Assembly: GCA_964247385.1 (NCBI GenBank) | Contig: CAXTUB010000016.1 | Span: forward strand, 1-64,000 | Source: TMP-86 sp964247385 | GTDB lineage: Bacteria > Pseudomonadota > Gammaproteobacteria > Steroidobacterales > Steroidobacteraceae | DNA length: 64,000 bases | Direction: 5' to 3' | In this document: piece after piece, positions 8,683-18,265 of the stretch | Numbering within the stretch: position 1 is the first letter of the stretch | How the letters are laid out: every line of letters starts with the position of its first letter | Program-made: the position numbers and the translations under genes | The notes under the pieces: generated by a model | Told to the model about the DNA's origin: nothing | What the model saw: only the letters and a program-made list of their open reading frames with translations | Databases searched by the model: none

Positions 8683-11106
8683 TCAAATCGCCGGCGGGTC
8701 GGAATCCCGTTCAGGATGGCGATGCCTCGCGATGGCTGCAATGAAACTGCCAATGGCCGTTTCGTAGTGATCGGTGCTCGTCACGAGCAGTCCCGGATCG
8801 GGCTCGCCGGTTGGCAGCACTTCATAGATATCCGCTTTCTTCAGAAGCTTGGCGGAAGCGCCGAGCACCAAAATCGACTTGGCGTGGCGATACTGATCTT
8901 TCAAGAACTCGAGCGAATGGCCATCCTTTGCCAATTTCTCGACCGCATCGATGCCATCCGGCAAAACCAAGGCGTCGAACAGCACGGCGGGCGAATTTTC
9001 CATGGTGGCGTCGATCTCCATCGCCTGACCTTCCGCGCTGGTCACGGTGCCCAATCGGCTTCCGAGAAGCCGCACCACCGCCCCCGCCGCCGTCAGTTCG
9101 TTGACCACCTCTTCAATCGATTCAGCGTACACCCCATCGGCGAGAAGCACTGCAATCTTGCGCGTGGTGATCTTGCCGTCGCCTGGCAACGCAAGCAGCG
9201 AAAGCGAGGGCGCGGACTGCAGCTCCGGAGCCGGCACTTCATCGATCGCGCGCGGCATGGCGTCCGGCAACGAGATGCCAAGACCTCGCGCCACGGCGCC
9301 TGCGAGATCATCCGACACGTTGCGCAATGACGAGACCATCCGTTGTCTGACGGCAGGCACCGTGACCTTGCTCAGCTCGAAGCGGAAGGCGCCGATGATA
9401 TGCGCCTTCTCGACGGCGCTCTGGCTGTTGAAGAACAAGCTCGCTTGGTTGTAATGCTCGGCGAATTTTTCCGGCTTGCCGCGCACGCGATCGACCGGAT
9501 CGTTATCGGGCGTAATCGACTTCGGGAACGAGACAAATCCTTTCATCCCGGCTTGGAACGGGCAGCCGCCGCCCAACGAGTTGGGCTCGTAGGCCACTCG
9601 CCCGCGCGCAATCGCCTGACGATGCATGCCATCGCGTTGGTTGTTGTACACCGGCGCCAAGGAGGCATTGATGGGAATTTCATGAAAGTTCGCGCCGCCG
9701 AGCCTCGAAATTTGTGTATCGACGTACGAATGATGTCGGCCGGCAAGCAGCGGATCGTTGCTGAAGTCGATGCCCGGGACGACATGTGCCGTACAAAAGG
9801 CCACTTGCTCGGTCTCGGCGAAAAAATTATCAGGATTGCGATTCAAAATGAGCCGCCCGACCGGAGTCACCGGCACCATCTCCTCGGGCACGAGCTTGGT
9901 GGAATCGAGCACATCGAAGCTGAACTCTTCCGCCTGCTCCTCGGTAAATACCTGCACGCCGAGCTCCCACTCCGGATATGCCGCAGACTCGATCGCTTCC
10001 CACAGGTCGCGGCGGTGAAAGTCCGCATCGCATCCTGAGATCTTCACTGCTTCGTCCCACACCAGGGAGTGCGTGCCGAGTACCGGCTTCCAGTGGAATT
10101 TGCAAAACACGGACTCGCCTTTGGCGGTGACGAGTCGAAACGTGTGTACCCCGAAGCCTTGCATCATGCGGTAGCTGCGCGGAATGCTGCGATCCGACAT
10201 GATCCACAACAGCATATGGGTGCTTTCGGGCATGAGCGATACGAAATCCCAAAACGTGTCGTGCGCCGTCGCCGCCTGCGGTATGGCGTTGTTGGGCTCG
10301 GGCTTCGCGGCATGAATCAAATCAGGAAACTTCATTGCGTCCTGAATGAAAAATACCGGGATGTTGTTGCCGACCAAGTCCCAATTGCCCTCATCGGTGT
10401 AAAACTTCACGGCAAATCCGCGTACATCGCGCGCCGTATCGGCCGAGCCCCGCTCGCCGGCCACGGTGGAGAACCGCACGAATACTGGGGTGATCTTGCC
10501 TGCTTCGGCAAACAGCGAAGCCTTGGTCAATCGGCCGAGCGGTTTGTAGCACTCGAAATATCCATGAGCTCCAGAGCCGCGCGCATGCACGATGCGCTCG
10601 GGGATCCGCTCATGATCGAAGTGCGTGATCTTTTCGCGCAAAATGAAATCTTCCAAGAGCGTCGGGCCGCGCAACCCTGCCTTCAGAGAATTCTGGTTAT
10701 CGGAGATGGCCACCCCTTGGTTGGTGGTCAGCGGCTCGCCGGTGCTATTCACACGCTTGTCAGTCAGCGCTCCATCCATGGAAGTCGTCTCGAGCGCGGG
10801 TGCTCCGGTCTTCTCCGATATATTGTCTTCCGATATCGTTCCGGCACCGTCCTGCGGAGAAGAAGGCCGCGTGGCACCTGCCACCGGACTGACCGCGTTC
10901 TCATAGCCGTACTCATGAGGCTTCGACTCATTGAACGGCATCGCCTCCGCCAACCGATTCTGCGCAGCGCCATGCACCGCCATCGCGGTTTGCGGATCTG
11001 CCGGGTGGCTCGGTCCACTCGAGGTGGTGCCTGCAGCCGTCGGGCTTTCGAAACGTGCGTCTTGCGCTCGCGAAGGCCCGCGAGTGGGAATGGATTTCTT
11101 GGGCAA
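8683..11106 (-). CDS. katE: Large-subunit catalase (HPII type)
   Basis: 807 aa heme catalase degrading H2O2. The ~125-residue N-terminal extension precedes the core. Core landmarks: IPERIVHARGSGAHG (distal His), NNIPVFFIQDAMKFPD (distal Asn region), and the proximal Tyr region SYVDTQISRLGGANFHEIPIN. The last ~165 residues (from KITTRKIAVLLADGV) form the DJ-1/PfpI-like domain that defines the large clade-2 enzymes. The start is TTG at 11106 with GAGG about seven bases upstream; the next in-frame ATG is ~40 residues in and would cut the extension. First gene of a likely katE-hemerythrin-Nramp operon, divergent from a Crp-type regulator. Confidence 0.95.
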   Translation of the reverse strand: MPKKSIPTRGPSRAQDARFESPTAAGTTSSGPSHPADPQTAMAVHGAAQNRLAEAMPFNESKPHEYGYENAVSPVAGATRPSSPQDGAGTISEDNISEKTGAPALETTSMDGALTDKRVNSTGEPLTTNQGVAISDNQNSLKAGLRGPTLLEDFILREKITHFDHERIPERIVHARGSGAHGYFECYKPLGRLTKASLFAEAGKITPVFVRFSTVAGERGSADTARDVRGFAVKFYTDEGNWDLVGNNIPVFFIQDAMKFPDLIHAAKPEPNNAIPQAATAHDTFWDFVSLMPESTHMLLWIMSDRSIPRSYRMMQGFGVHTFRLVTAKGESVFCKFHWKPVLGTHSLVWDEAVKISGCDADFHRRDLWEAIESAAYPEWELGVQVFTEEQAEEFSFDVLDSTKLVPEEMVPVTPVGRLILNRNPDNFFAETEQVAFCTAHVVPGIDFSNDPLLAGRHHSYVDTQISRLGGANFHEIPINASLAPVYNNQRDGMHRQAIARGRVAYEPNSLGGGCPFQAGMKGFVSFPKSITPDNDPVDRVRGKPEKFAEHYNQASLFFNSQSAVEKAHIIGAFRFELSKVTVPAVRQRMVSSLRNVSDDLAGAVARGLGISLPDAMPRAIDEVPAPELQSAPSLSLLALPGDGKITTRKIAVLLADGVYAESIEEVVNELTAAGAVVRLLGSRLGTVTSAEGQAMEIDATMENSPAVLFDALVLPDGIDAVEKLAKDGHSLEFLKDQYRHAKSILVLGASAKLLKKADIYEVLPTGEPDPGLLVTSTDHYETAIGSFIAAIARHRHPERDSDPPAI

Positions 11107-11213
11107 AGGACATCCTCAAGTTGACGTCGGCAATCGCCACGGGCGCAAAGGCCGATCAACCAGCGAACAGCCAAGAGTGAGCCCGACGAGCCGGCGCGTG
11201 AAAGCCAAAAGGT

Positions 11214-11236
11214 AGAGCGCACGCTTCGTGCGCTCT
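11214..11236. promoter_or_regulatory. Perfect 10-bp inverted repeat between katE and the Crp-type regulator
   Basis: AGAGCGCACG at 11214-11223 and CGTGCGCTCT at 11227-11236 are exact inverse complements around the loop CTT. The element sits in the 324-base divergent region (11107-11430). On the minus strand it is followed by ACCTTTTGGCTTT, so it could fold in the katE leader as an attenuator-like hairpin, or act as a protein operator. No other clear signal was found in this gap. Confidence 0.5.
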
Positions 11237-11430
11237 GGTTAAGCCGTAGAATGAACCAGGCGCCGGCAGTGTATCGCAGCGCGGCTCATCACAAGACAAC
11301 CTATGTTATCGCAAGGCGCCCGAATGCTTACACACTGCCCGCTTTTCGCATGCAGCCCGGCGTTATCTTCTCGATGCCTTACGATCATGCCGACGCAGGT
11401 CAAGCTCAGCGCATCGCAAGGCGCCTGAGC

Positions 11431-12183
11431 ATGTCCGACTCGGCGCGTTTCGCATTGCATCGCCCCGAGCTGCTCGAGACTCTCGAGCGAGGCGAGGAAA
11501 AGATCTTGCGCCAACTTCCCGTCAGTGCCGTGACCATCCGCGCCGGACAAACTTTGATTCGCGCGCGGCATGATCATGAATATGTCTATCGCTTGCGGCA
11601 AGGATGGGCGGGGAGATCACGCCAGCTCGCGGACGGACGCAATCAGTTCATTTTGATTTTCCTTCCAGGCGATCTGTTCGCGGTCAAGAGCATGTTCATG
11701 TCGCAGCATCCGGACGATGTGCGCGCGTTGACGGACTTGCACGTAGAGCGCATTTCTGCGCGCGCATTGCTCACCGCCTTCAGAAAAGACGGCGATGTGG
11801 CGAGCCGTTGCATCTGGCAGGTGATGGAAGAAGAGCGCCGGCTTCATAGCTGGGTAGTTGGCCTTGGGCAGGGCAGCGCAGCGGAGCGGCTTGCGCGGCT
11901 GCTGATCGATTTTCGCGGCCGCTTGAGATTGTCGGGCAGCATCGTTCCGCGCGCTTTGACTTACCCCATGCCGTTGACGCAGTCGCAGCTCGCAGATCAC
12001 TTGGGGATCACCGCGGTGCACGTGAGCCGGGTGTTGAAATCATTCCGCGAGCGGGGCATCGCGATCTTGCACGAAGGCCGGGCGAGCATATCGAACCTCA
12101 AAGCCCTGGCGCAGATTGCGCAGCCGCTGCTGGATCCTTACGAGGCGAATCATCCGGCGTACGTGGGCGCGCCAGAGCGATGA
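11431..12183 (+). CDS. Crp/Fnr-family transcriptional regulator
   Basis: 250 aa from the chosen start. The N-terminal cyclic-nucleotide-binding-type beta barrel runs from LRQLPVSAVTIRAGQTLI through FLPGDLFAVKSMF. The C-terminal winged helix is clear: PLTQSQLADHLGITAVHVSRVLKSF. No Cys cluster is present, so it is not an oxygen-sensing FNR of the [4Fe-4S] type; the effector is unknown. In-frame ATGs also exist at 11251 and 11374, but sequence before 11431 is poor in domain content and the barrel starts about ten residues after it. Divergent from katE, so control of the catalase operon is plausible. A small gene and an FAD protein follow on the same strand. Confidence 0.85.
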   Translation: MSDSARFALHRPELLETLERGEEKILRQLPVSAVTIRAGQTLIRARHDHEYVYRLRQGWAGRSRQLADGRNQFILIFLPGDLFAVKSMFMSQHPDDVRALTDLHVERISARALLTAFRKDGDVASRCIWQVMEEERRLHSWVVGLGQGSAAERLARLLIDFRGRLRLSGSIVPRALTYPMPLTQSQLADHLGITAVHVSRVLKSFRERGIAILHEGRASISNLKALAQIAQPLLDPYEANHPAYVGAPER

Positions 12184-12190
12184 TGCGCCC

Positions 12191-12535
12191 GTGACGCCGC
12201 AATGCCCCTCCACATCGAGCGGCGCCGGGGACACCTCGGCACCTTGCGGGCCGTCCACGCTGGTGAGTCATCTGGCTCAAGCCGAAGCGGCGATCATGCT
12301 GCTCGAATCAGTCTTGCTTCTCTTGGCCGAGCGAAGGGTGTTCACTCACGATGAGTTGCTTGAAGCGGTCGAGTGCACCGTGCATGCACAACAGCGCATG
12401 CTGGATGAGCATGCGCATGCGCGCATTTCGGCGGCAGCGATCGGTGTGTTGAAAGGAATCGGCAACAGCTTGGCGGCGTCCGACGTCAAGCCGCCTTCAG
12501 GCCGCGTAGAGCCTTCAGCCCGCGTAGAAGGGTAG
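12191..12535 (+). CDS. Small helical protein of unknown function
   Basis: About 114 aa from a GTG start seven bases after the regulator stop. The middle (STLVSHLAQAEAAIMLLESVLLLLAE, then HDELLEAVECTVHAQQRMLDEH) is clearly amphipathic and helical, while both ends are low complexity. A longer frame opening at 12116 overlaps the regulator gene and is less likely. I do not recognise the family. Its close spacing suggests co-transcription with the Crp-type regulator and possibly the FAD/NAD(P) protein 45 bases downstream. Confidence 0.6.
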   Translation: MTPQCPSTSSGAGDTSAPCGPSTLVSHLAQAEAAIMLLESVLLLLAERRVFTHDELLEAVECTVHAQQRMLDEHAHARISAAAIGVLKGIGNSLAASDVKPPSGRVEPSARVEG

Positions 12536-12580
12536 CCCTCCATCCGCAGGCTGCTGCTGCGGCACCACTCGTCAACAAAC

Positions 12581-14239
12581 ATGAATCATCGAATTGCCGT
12601 GGTCGGCGCGGGACCGACCGCGATTTACTGTCTGCAAGCGTTGCTGAAGCGCAAATCCCTACCGCGCGCCATTACCCTGTTCGAGCGTCAGCATCGTGCC
12701 GGACAAGGCACCCCATACAGCGCTCATTGGAGCGATGCCGTGATGCTTGCCAATATCGCAAGCATCGAGATACCGCCGCTTCCGCAGCGCCTGGTCGATT
12801 GGCTGCGGCAGCAGAGCGATGCGGCCTTGAGGGCGCTCGAGATCTCGCGCGATGAAATCGGCGATCGCACTTTTTATCCGCGGCTGGTGTTGGGAGAGTA
12901 CCTGGCGGCGCAACTTGCCGAGCTCATCCAGCGGGGAAGATCCGCGGGCGTCGAGATCGACGTGCAGACACAAAGTGCCGTGACAGATGTCCGTGTCGTC
13001 GATGAGTCGATTGAGCTCACCGTTGACTTTCGCAAGGCAGAGAAGAAGCTCATCTTCGACTACGTCGTGCTCGCAACGGGACATCAATGGCCTGCTGATC
13101 CAGAGCTCCGCCCAGGATACTTCACGAGCCCATGGCCCGCCTCGGCATTGGCGCGCATTGCAAATTGTTCGGTGGGAATCCGCGGGACTTCGTTGAGCGC
13201 AATCGATGCCGTGGTGATGCTCGCCAATCGGCATGGCGAATTCATCCATGGAGAGCATGATGAGCTCCGGTACGCGCCGGCCTCGGGCGCCGAAGCCTTT
13301 TCGATGACGATGCTCTCGCGCAGGGGGCTGTTACCGGAAGCCGATTTTTTCCATCCTTTGCCGTATGCACCTCTGGCCGTGTGCACGCCGCGCGCTGTGC
13401 AGGCCCTGATTGACGTCCATTCCAATGGGCTTCTCGATGATGCATTCGAGCTTTTCCGTCGCGAGCTCAGTTTGGCGGACCCCGCGTATGCCCAGGAAAT
13501 TGCACTCGAAAATCTCACCCCCGAGGAATTTTCCACGCGGTATTTCGAACCGCGGATGCGAACAGATCCGTTTGCATGGGCGCAGCGCAACTTGGCGGAA
13601 GCCGCTGCGAATTTTTCCCGCGAGTTCACCGTCCCTTGGCGATATGCGATCTTGAGGATGCACGAGGTCTTCGGCCTCGTCGCGCCGCATTTGAGCGATG
13701 TGGATTTCGTGCGTTTTACGCGCTCGCTCAAAGCGGTGTTTGTCGACAACTACGCCACGGTGCCGCACGAATCGATCCGGCGGCTGCTCGCTCTTCGTGC
13801 CGCCGGTAAGCTCGCCATCGAAAGTCTCGATGGCGCGCGCATCGATCTGCATCAAGCCACCCGAGGCGCCACCCTGTTGCGTGAAAACGCAAGAACGCAT
13901 TTTCCCGTATTCATCGAGGCCATCGGCCAGCGTCTATTGACGGCCAAAGAGTTCCCATTTCCCTCGTTGCGGCGTCAAGGCATCATCCAGGACTTGCCGA
14001 GCGAGCCGGGAGTCAAGCGCGGCATTGCAATCGACGGAGAATTTCATCCGATCTCGGCGTTTGAATCTTCTGATCGGCTGTTTTGCTTGAGTCTGCCCTA
14101 TCTGCTGGGACAGCATCCGTTCGCGCAAGGCATCACGAGCTCCGCGGAAATGGCCGAGGTGGTTGCGGCGGCCATCGAAAGTGCGGAGTCGGGTGAGCGC
14201 GAAGCAGGCAGAGAGCCTGAAATGGCGGCCGGTGCGTGA
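12581..14239 (+). CDS. FAD/NAD(P)-binding protein (COG4529 type)
   Basis: 552 aa. The N-terminus has a dinucleotide-binding fold, IAVVGAGPTAIYCLQALL, with an acidic strand end (LFERQ), followed by the GQGTPYS segment typical of the FAD-NAD(P)-binding family PF13454/COG4529. A second conserved strand, YVVLATGHQWP, lies near residue 165, as in flavoprotein monooxygenase-like proteins. Substrate and reaction are unknown for the family. No signal peptide. It follows the Crp-type regulator and small protein and may be in their transcript. Convergent with the S9 peptidase gene, 31 bases away. Confidence 0.85.
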   Translation: MNHRIAVVGAGPTAIYCLQALLKRKSLPRAITLFERQHRAGQGTPYSAHWSDAVMLANIASIEIPPLPQRLVDWLRQQSDAALRALEISRDEIGDRTFYPRLVLGEYLAAQLAELIQRGRSAGVEIDVQTQSAVTDVRVVDESIELTVDFRKAEKKLIFDYVVLATGHQWPADPELRPGYFTSPWPASALARIANCSVGIRGTSLSAIDAVVMLANRHGEFIHGEHDELRYAPASGAEAFSMTMLSRRGLLPEADFFHPLPYAPLAVCTPRAVQALIDVHSNGLLDDAFELFRRELSLADPAYAQEIALENLTPEEFSTRYFEPRMRTDPFAWAQRNLAEAAANFSREFTVPWRYAILRMHEVFGLVAPHLSDVDFVRFTRSLKAVFVDNYATVPHESIRRLLALRAAGKLAIESLDGARIDLHQATRGATLLRENARTHFPVFIEAIGQRLLTAKEFPFPSLRRQGIIQDLPSEPGVKRGIAIDGEFHPISAFESSDRLFCLSLPYLLGQHPFAQGITSSAEMAEVVAAAIESAESGEREAGREPEMAAGA

Positions 14240-14270
14240 GCTTTCGCGCAATGGAACTTACGCACGCTCC

Positions 14271-16868
14271 TCATGAGCGAGGCCGAAGCACGTATTGATC
14301 GAACAATGCATCGATGCGCTTGTACTCATCGAGCCAGGAGTCGGCATTCTGGAAAGTGTGCCGCTCGAGCGGATAAGGCGCGAGCCAAAAATGATTCTTG
14401 TGCAGCTCGATCAAGCGTTGGTAAAGACGCATGGAATCTTGAAACAGCACGTTGTCATCCATGACGCCATGACAGATCAGTAGAGGGTCCGCGAGGCCTT
14501 CGGCGAGCTCGATGGGGGAGGAGCGGCGGTAGGCGAGCGCATCGCTCTGCGGATCGTTCAAGATGTCGCTCGTGTACTCATGGTTGTACTGCATCCAGTC
14601 AGTCACCGGGCGCAGCGCGGCGCCCGCCGCGAATTCGCCGGGATGCTTGAACAGCATCATGAGCGTTAAAAAGCCGCCATAGGATCCGCCGTAAATGCCG
14701 ATGCGCCGGGCATCGACGTGCTGCGTTTCGACGAGCCAACGCTTGGCATCGAGCAGGTCGTCGACTTCGGGGCCGCCCATGTTGCGATAAATGGCCGTGC
14801 GCCAATCGCGCCCATAGCCTTCAGAGCCGCGATAATCCATGTCCAGCACGACAAAGCCGCGTTGCGCAAGATGATTGTGGAACATCTGCTCGCGAAAATA
14901 CGCCGGAAATCGGCGATGCACGTTTTGCAAGTAGCCCGCGCCATGCACGAACAGCACGGCAGGACGCAACGGCGGGACATCGGTCGCATTGGCGCCGTTC
15001 GCAGTGGCGCCGGAATGGCCCTTCCCGGCGGAATCGGTCCGCGGCACGTACAGCTTCGCAGGCAAGGTCCCGGCGAAGTGCGTCGAGGGTACGTTCACGA
15101 ACATCGGGTCTTGCCACATGAAGGCTTTGTATTCGGAAGTCCGCGTGTCCGTGAGCTCGCGCGCCCGTCCATCCTCCACGGCCGTGCTCGACGTCGGTGA
15201 ATTCGGCGCGGACGCGCGGGTTCCCGCGAGGCGGGGCCCCGTTCCCGCGGCGATTTTGACCACTGCAAGCTGAGGAGGAATGTACGGGCTCGAATGCATC
15301 ACAAGGAGAGAGGTTTGGTCCGGCGATAGCACGAACGATTCGACGCCTTGCATGCGAGTCAATTGTTGGATGCCGCCGCCTGCGGTGGGCACTCGAAACA
15401 CTTCGTACTCGGCGGGGGAGTTCACGTTTGCGATGAAATAGATCCAACGGCGATCTTCCGAAAGCACCGGCTGCGATACTTCAAAGCGGCCGGAGGTCAA
15501 TGCGGCCCATTGGCCCGTCAAAGGTTTGCGATACAAATGCGCAAACCCGGATTGCTCGGACACGAACCACAACGTGTGCTCGTCGATCCATCCCGCCTCT
15601 GCATGATCCCAATTCACCCACGCCGCATCGGTTGCGCGATATTCGGGGATCATTGAAAACCGCTGCAGATCCACGGTGGCCAACCAACGGTCTTTGTTGT
15701 CGACGGCGCGTGCAACGACGGCCAACCCATCGCCGGAGGGTGTCCAGTACAAAGTCGCTGCGCCGCCAGCTTCCTCTGAGGCGAGGACCACGGGACGCGG
15801 AACGGGTCCGGGATCGGGTTGATGGCCTTTTCGATCTGCGCGCTGATCTCTGGGCCCATCCATGGTCACAGGCGGCGCCACGTGGTTCTCGGCGCGAATC
15901 GCGCGGAGCGGGTCATCATGAATTCCGGGCAGTGCATCGAACGTGATGGGGTGAATGGAGTGCGTCCTCAAGTCGATCAGCAGCATGGCTTGAGGCGCCG
16001 GCGCGTTGCGGCCAACGCGCGTGCGCACGGTTTCGAACTCCTCGAAGCCGGATTCGGTGACATACCGAGTCAACTTGCCTTCGCGGCCTTTTTCGCGCGA
16101 CTTGGGAGTCGTGATCACCGCAAGCCAGCGGCCACTGGGCGCAAGCTCGGTATCGACGATCTCCACCTCGGTACCGAGGTCAAAGGGCGCTGCAGAGCGC
16201 GCCGCGTCGGCGGCGCGCAGCGCATCGGCGTGGCGGCGCAGAGCCTTCTTGTCTTCGCGTTCTTTGCGCAGCGTCGAAAACAAGCGATCCTGCACATCGC
16301 GCAAGTCGTCGGGCTTGGGCGTCGCGTCGGGATCATCAGCCAACTCCAAGCGCGCCGCAGGTGAAACGAGATTCGATTCGACTTCATCGATGAACCACTC
16401 GTTGCCGGCGCGGAAGGAGAGTAAGCGTCCATCATCGGACCACTGGAGAGAGGTTCTTTCGCGATCGCTCCGAGTTACTTGCACCACCGAGCGCGAGCGT
16501 AGGTCGCGTATGAATACATCCCCGCCGCGCAGGAACGCGGCGCGCACATGGGCGCGATCAAACACCGGCGCGCCGTCGCTTTCGCCGCGCGAATGGACAT
16601 CGAGCAGAGCGTCCGTGCCCGTGTCCAAGGCGATACGGTGCAGATCGACGATGGGTGTGCCGGAGCGCTTGATCGAGTAGTACACACTGAGCCCATCACT
16701 CGACCAATAGGGCGCCTGGATGGGGGGGCCGATCCAATCAGGATCGGCCATGATGGCTTCGAGCGTGAGGCGAGGGCCCACCGGCCCATCCTGCGCCGCT
16801 TCGCTCGCGCCGGGCGCAAACCCAAACGCAATGAGCAACGCGACGGTCGAAGCGACTGACTTGCGCAT
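14271..16868 (-). CDS. Secreted S9-family serine peptidase (prolyl oligopeptidase/DPP-like)
   Basis: 865 aa with an N-terminal signal peptide (about 24 residues, ending ASEA). The N-terminal ~580 residues are a beta-propeller made of WD/TolB-like repeats (e.g. WSSDGLSVYYS, WTPSGDGLAVVAR). The C-terminal alpha/beta hydrolase domain carries the triad: nucleophile Ser in GGSYGG, Asp in HGVMDDNV and His in LERHTF. It probably cleaves short peptides in the periplasm. Internal Pro/Arg-rich segment near residue 340 and an Ala/Ser/Thr-rich stretch near residue 565 look like inserted linkers. Transcribed alone. Confidence 0.93.
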   Translation of the reverse strand: MRKSVASTVALLIAFGFAPGASEAAQDGPVGPRLTLEAIMADPDWIGPPIQAPYWSSDGLSVYYSIKRSGTPIVDLHRIALDTGTDALLDVHSRGESDGAPVFDRAHVRAAFLRGGDVFIRDLRSRSVVQVTRSDRERTSLQWSDDGRLLSFRAGNEWFIDEVESNLVSPAARLELADDPDATPKPDDLRDVQDRLFSTLRKEREDKKALRRHADALRAADAARSAAPFDLGTEVEIVDTELAPSGRWLAVITTPKSREKGREGKLTRYVTESGFEEFETVRTRVGRNAPAPQAMLLIDLRTHSIHPITFDALPGIHDDPLRAIRAENHVAPPVTMDGPRDQRADRKGHQPDPGPVPRPVVLASEEAGGAATLYWTPSGDGLAVVARAVDNKDRWLATVDLQRFSMIPEYRATDAAWVNWDHAEAGWIDEHTLWFVSEQSGFAHLYRKPLTGQWAALTSGRFEVSQPVLSEDRRWIYFIANVNSPAEYEVFRVPTAGGGIQQLTRMQGVESFVLSPDQTSLLVMHSSPYIPPQLAVVKIAAGTGPRLAGTRASAPNSPTSSTAVEDGRARELTDTRTSEYKAFMWQDPMFVNVPSTHFAGTLPAKLYVPRTDSAGKGHSGATANGANATDVPPLRPAVLFVHGAGYLQNVHRRFPAYFREQMFHNHLAQRGFVVLDMDYRGSEGYGRDWRTAIYRNMGGPEVDDLLDAKRWLVETQHVDARRIGIYGGSYGGFLTLMMLFKHPGEFAAGAALRPVTDWMQYNHEYTSDILNDPQSDALAYRRSSPIELAEGLADPLLICHGVMDDNVLFQDSMRLYQRLIELHKNHFWLAPYPLERHTFQNADSWLDEYKRIDALFDQYVLRPRS

Positions 16869-16986
16869 GTTTGAATTTTAGCGGTTTGCCGCGTTCCGGC
16901 CGAAGCTACGGTATGCAGGCAAGCCGCGGACGAGCGCAGCCCTCGGCCAGAACTACCGCGTCCAATGTTCTCCGGCGAAAATCCGC

Positions 16987-18096
16987 CTAACTCGGTTGCG
17001 CCGCCGTATACGGCAATTGCAAAGCGCGCGCGACCGCCGAGTGCCTTATTTTGCCGCCATCCACGTTGAGCCCTTGTGCAAGACCCGCATCGCGCGCGAG
17101 CGCAGCCTGCCAACCGAAGTCAGCGATGGCGCGCACATAGGGTAGCGTCGCGTTGGTGAGCGCAAAGGTCGAAGTGCGCGGCACGGCGCCCGGCATGTTG
17201 GTGACGCAATAGTGGATCACGCCGTCCACGACGTACGTGGGCTCTGAGTGTGTGGTCGGCCGGCTGGTCTCGAAACAGCCGCCCTGGTCGATCGCGATGT
17301 CGACCAGCACCGCGCCCTTCTTCATGCTCGCCACCATTTCGCGCGTCACCAGCTTCGGCGCCGCGGCGCCCGCGATCAACACCGCTCCGATGACGAGATC
17401 GGCATGCCGCACCCGCTCGGCAATGTCATGCGCGGTCGAATAGGCCGTTTTCAAGCGATTGCCATACAGCGCGGACAGCTCGCGCAAACGTTTGACGGAG
17501 CGGTCGACCACCGTGACGTCAGCGCCAAGCCCCACCGCCATCTCGGCCGCGTGGCTGCCCGACACACCGCCGCCCAGGATCACCACGCGCGCGGGCGCAA
17601 CGCCGGGCACTCCGCCCAGCAGAACGCCGAATCCGCCGTTAGCCTTCTGCAAGAACGTCGCGCCGACCTGTACCGACATGCGTCCCGCCACTTCACTCAT
17701 GGGAGTCAACAAAGGCAGGCTCCCGTCGCTTGCCGTCACTGTTTCGTATGCAATGGCAATTGCGTTCGAGCTGATCAACCCTTGGGCTTGCGCGCGGTCC
17801 GCCGCAAGATGCAAATAGGTGAAGAGCACTTGGCCCGCTTTCAGCAAGGCGCATTCCGCAGCTTGCGGCTCTTTGACTTTGACGATGAGCTCGGAGTCAT
17901 CGAAGATCGCCTGAGCATTGGCGCCAATTTGCGCACCGGCGGCTCGATAATCCTCATCGTTGAAGCCAATTCCCTTGCCCGCGCCGGCCTGGATCAACAC
18001 TCGATGGCCGGCATTCACCAACTCCTGTACGCCCGCGGGTACGAGCCCAACGCGGTATTCGTGAACCTTGATTTCCTTGGGAACCCCGATTTTCAT
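16987..18096 (-). CDS. ald: Alanine dehydrogenase
   Basis: 369 aa, standard length. Converts L-alanine to pyruvate and ammonium with NAD+. Starts MKIGVPKEIKVHEYRVGLVP, the hallmark N-terminus; an in-frame extension to 18213 is not part of the family. The NAD-binding Rossmann motif is VILGGGVSGSHAAEMA followed by VTVVDRS. The C-terminal ADFGWQAALARD and NVDGGKI segments are also typical. Divergent from an Lrp-type regulator with 169 bases between, an arrangement known from other proteobacteria in which the Lrp member controls ald. Confidence 0.96.
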   Translation of the reverse strand: MKIGVPKEIKVHEYRVGLVPAGVQELVNAGHRVLIQAGAGKGIGFNDEDYRAAGAQIGANAQAIFDDSELIVKVKEPQAAECALLKAGQVLFTYLHLAADRAQAQGLISSNAIAIAYETVTASDGSLPLLTPMSEVAGRMSVQVGATFLQKANGGFGVLLGGVPGVAPARVVILGGGVSGSHAAEMAVGLGADVTVVDRSVKRLRELSALYGNRLKTAYSTAHDIAERVRHADLVIGAVLIAGAAAPKLVTREMVASMKKGAVLVDIAIDQGGCFETSRPTTHSEPTYVVDGVIHYCVTNMPGAVPRTSTFALTNATLPYVRAIADFGWQAALARDAGLAQGLNVDGGKIRHSAVARALQLPYTAAQPS

Positions 18097-18200
18097 GCTG
18101 GACGCCTCGAGTTGAGTTTCGCTCGCGATGCGCGAAGCGGCTTCGCGGGTGGTGCGCAGACAGAATAAACAGAGCCAACTCGCGAAAACCTGCAAAGAGC

Positions 18201-18262
18201 GCAATAACGGCAATTGGTTAGCAAGAAATTGCGCCGGAACAAGCCTGCGCGCAAGATATTGC
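18201..18262. promoter_or_regulatory. Nested inverted repeats, candidate Lrp-type operator
   Basis: Between ald and the Lrp-type gene, GCAATT (18210-18215) pairs with AATTGC (18227-18232), and GCAATA (18201-18206) with TATTGC (18257-18262). Lrp/AsnC proteins bind several weak palindromic AT-containing sites as octamers or larger, so repeated GCAAT/ATTGC half-sites here are what an autoregulated ald/lrp control region would show. The outermost half-site ends three bases before the regulator's ATG. Assignment is by pattern and position only. Confidence 0.5.
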
Positions 18263-18265
18263 CGA

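Noticed and set aside
8185..9330. 381-codon plus-strand frame over hemerythrin and katE
   Set aside because: Crosses the boundary of two real minus-strand genes and lacks domain content.
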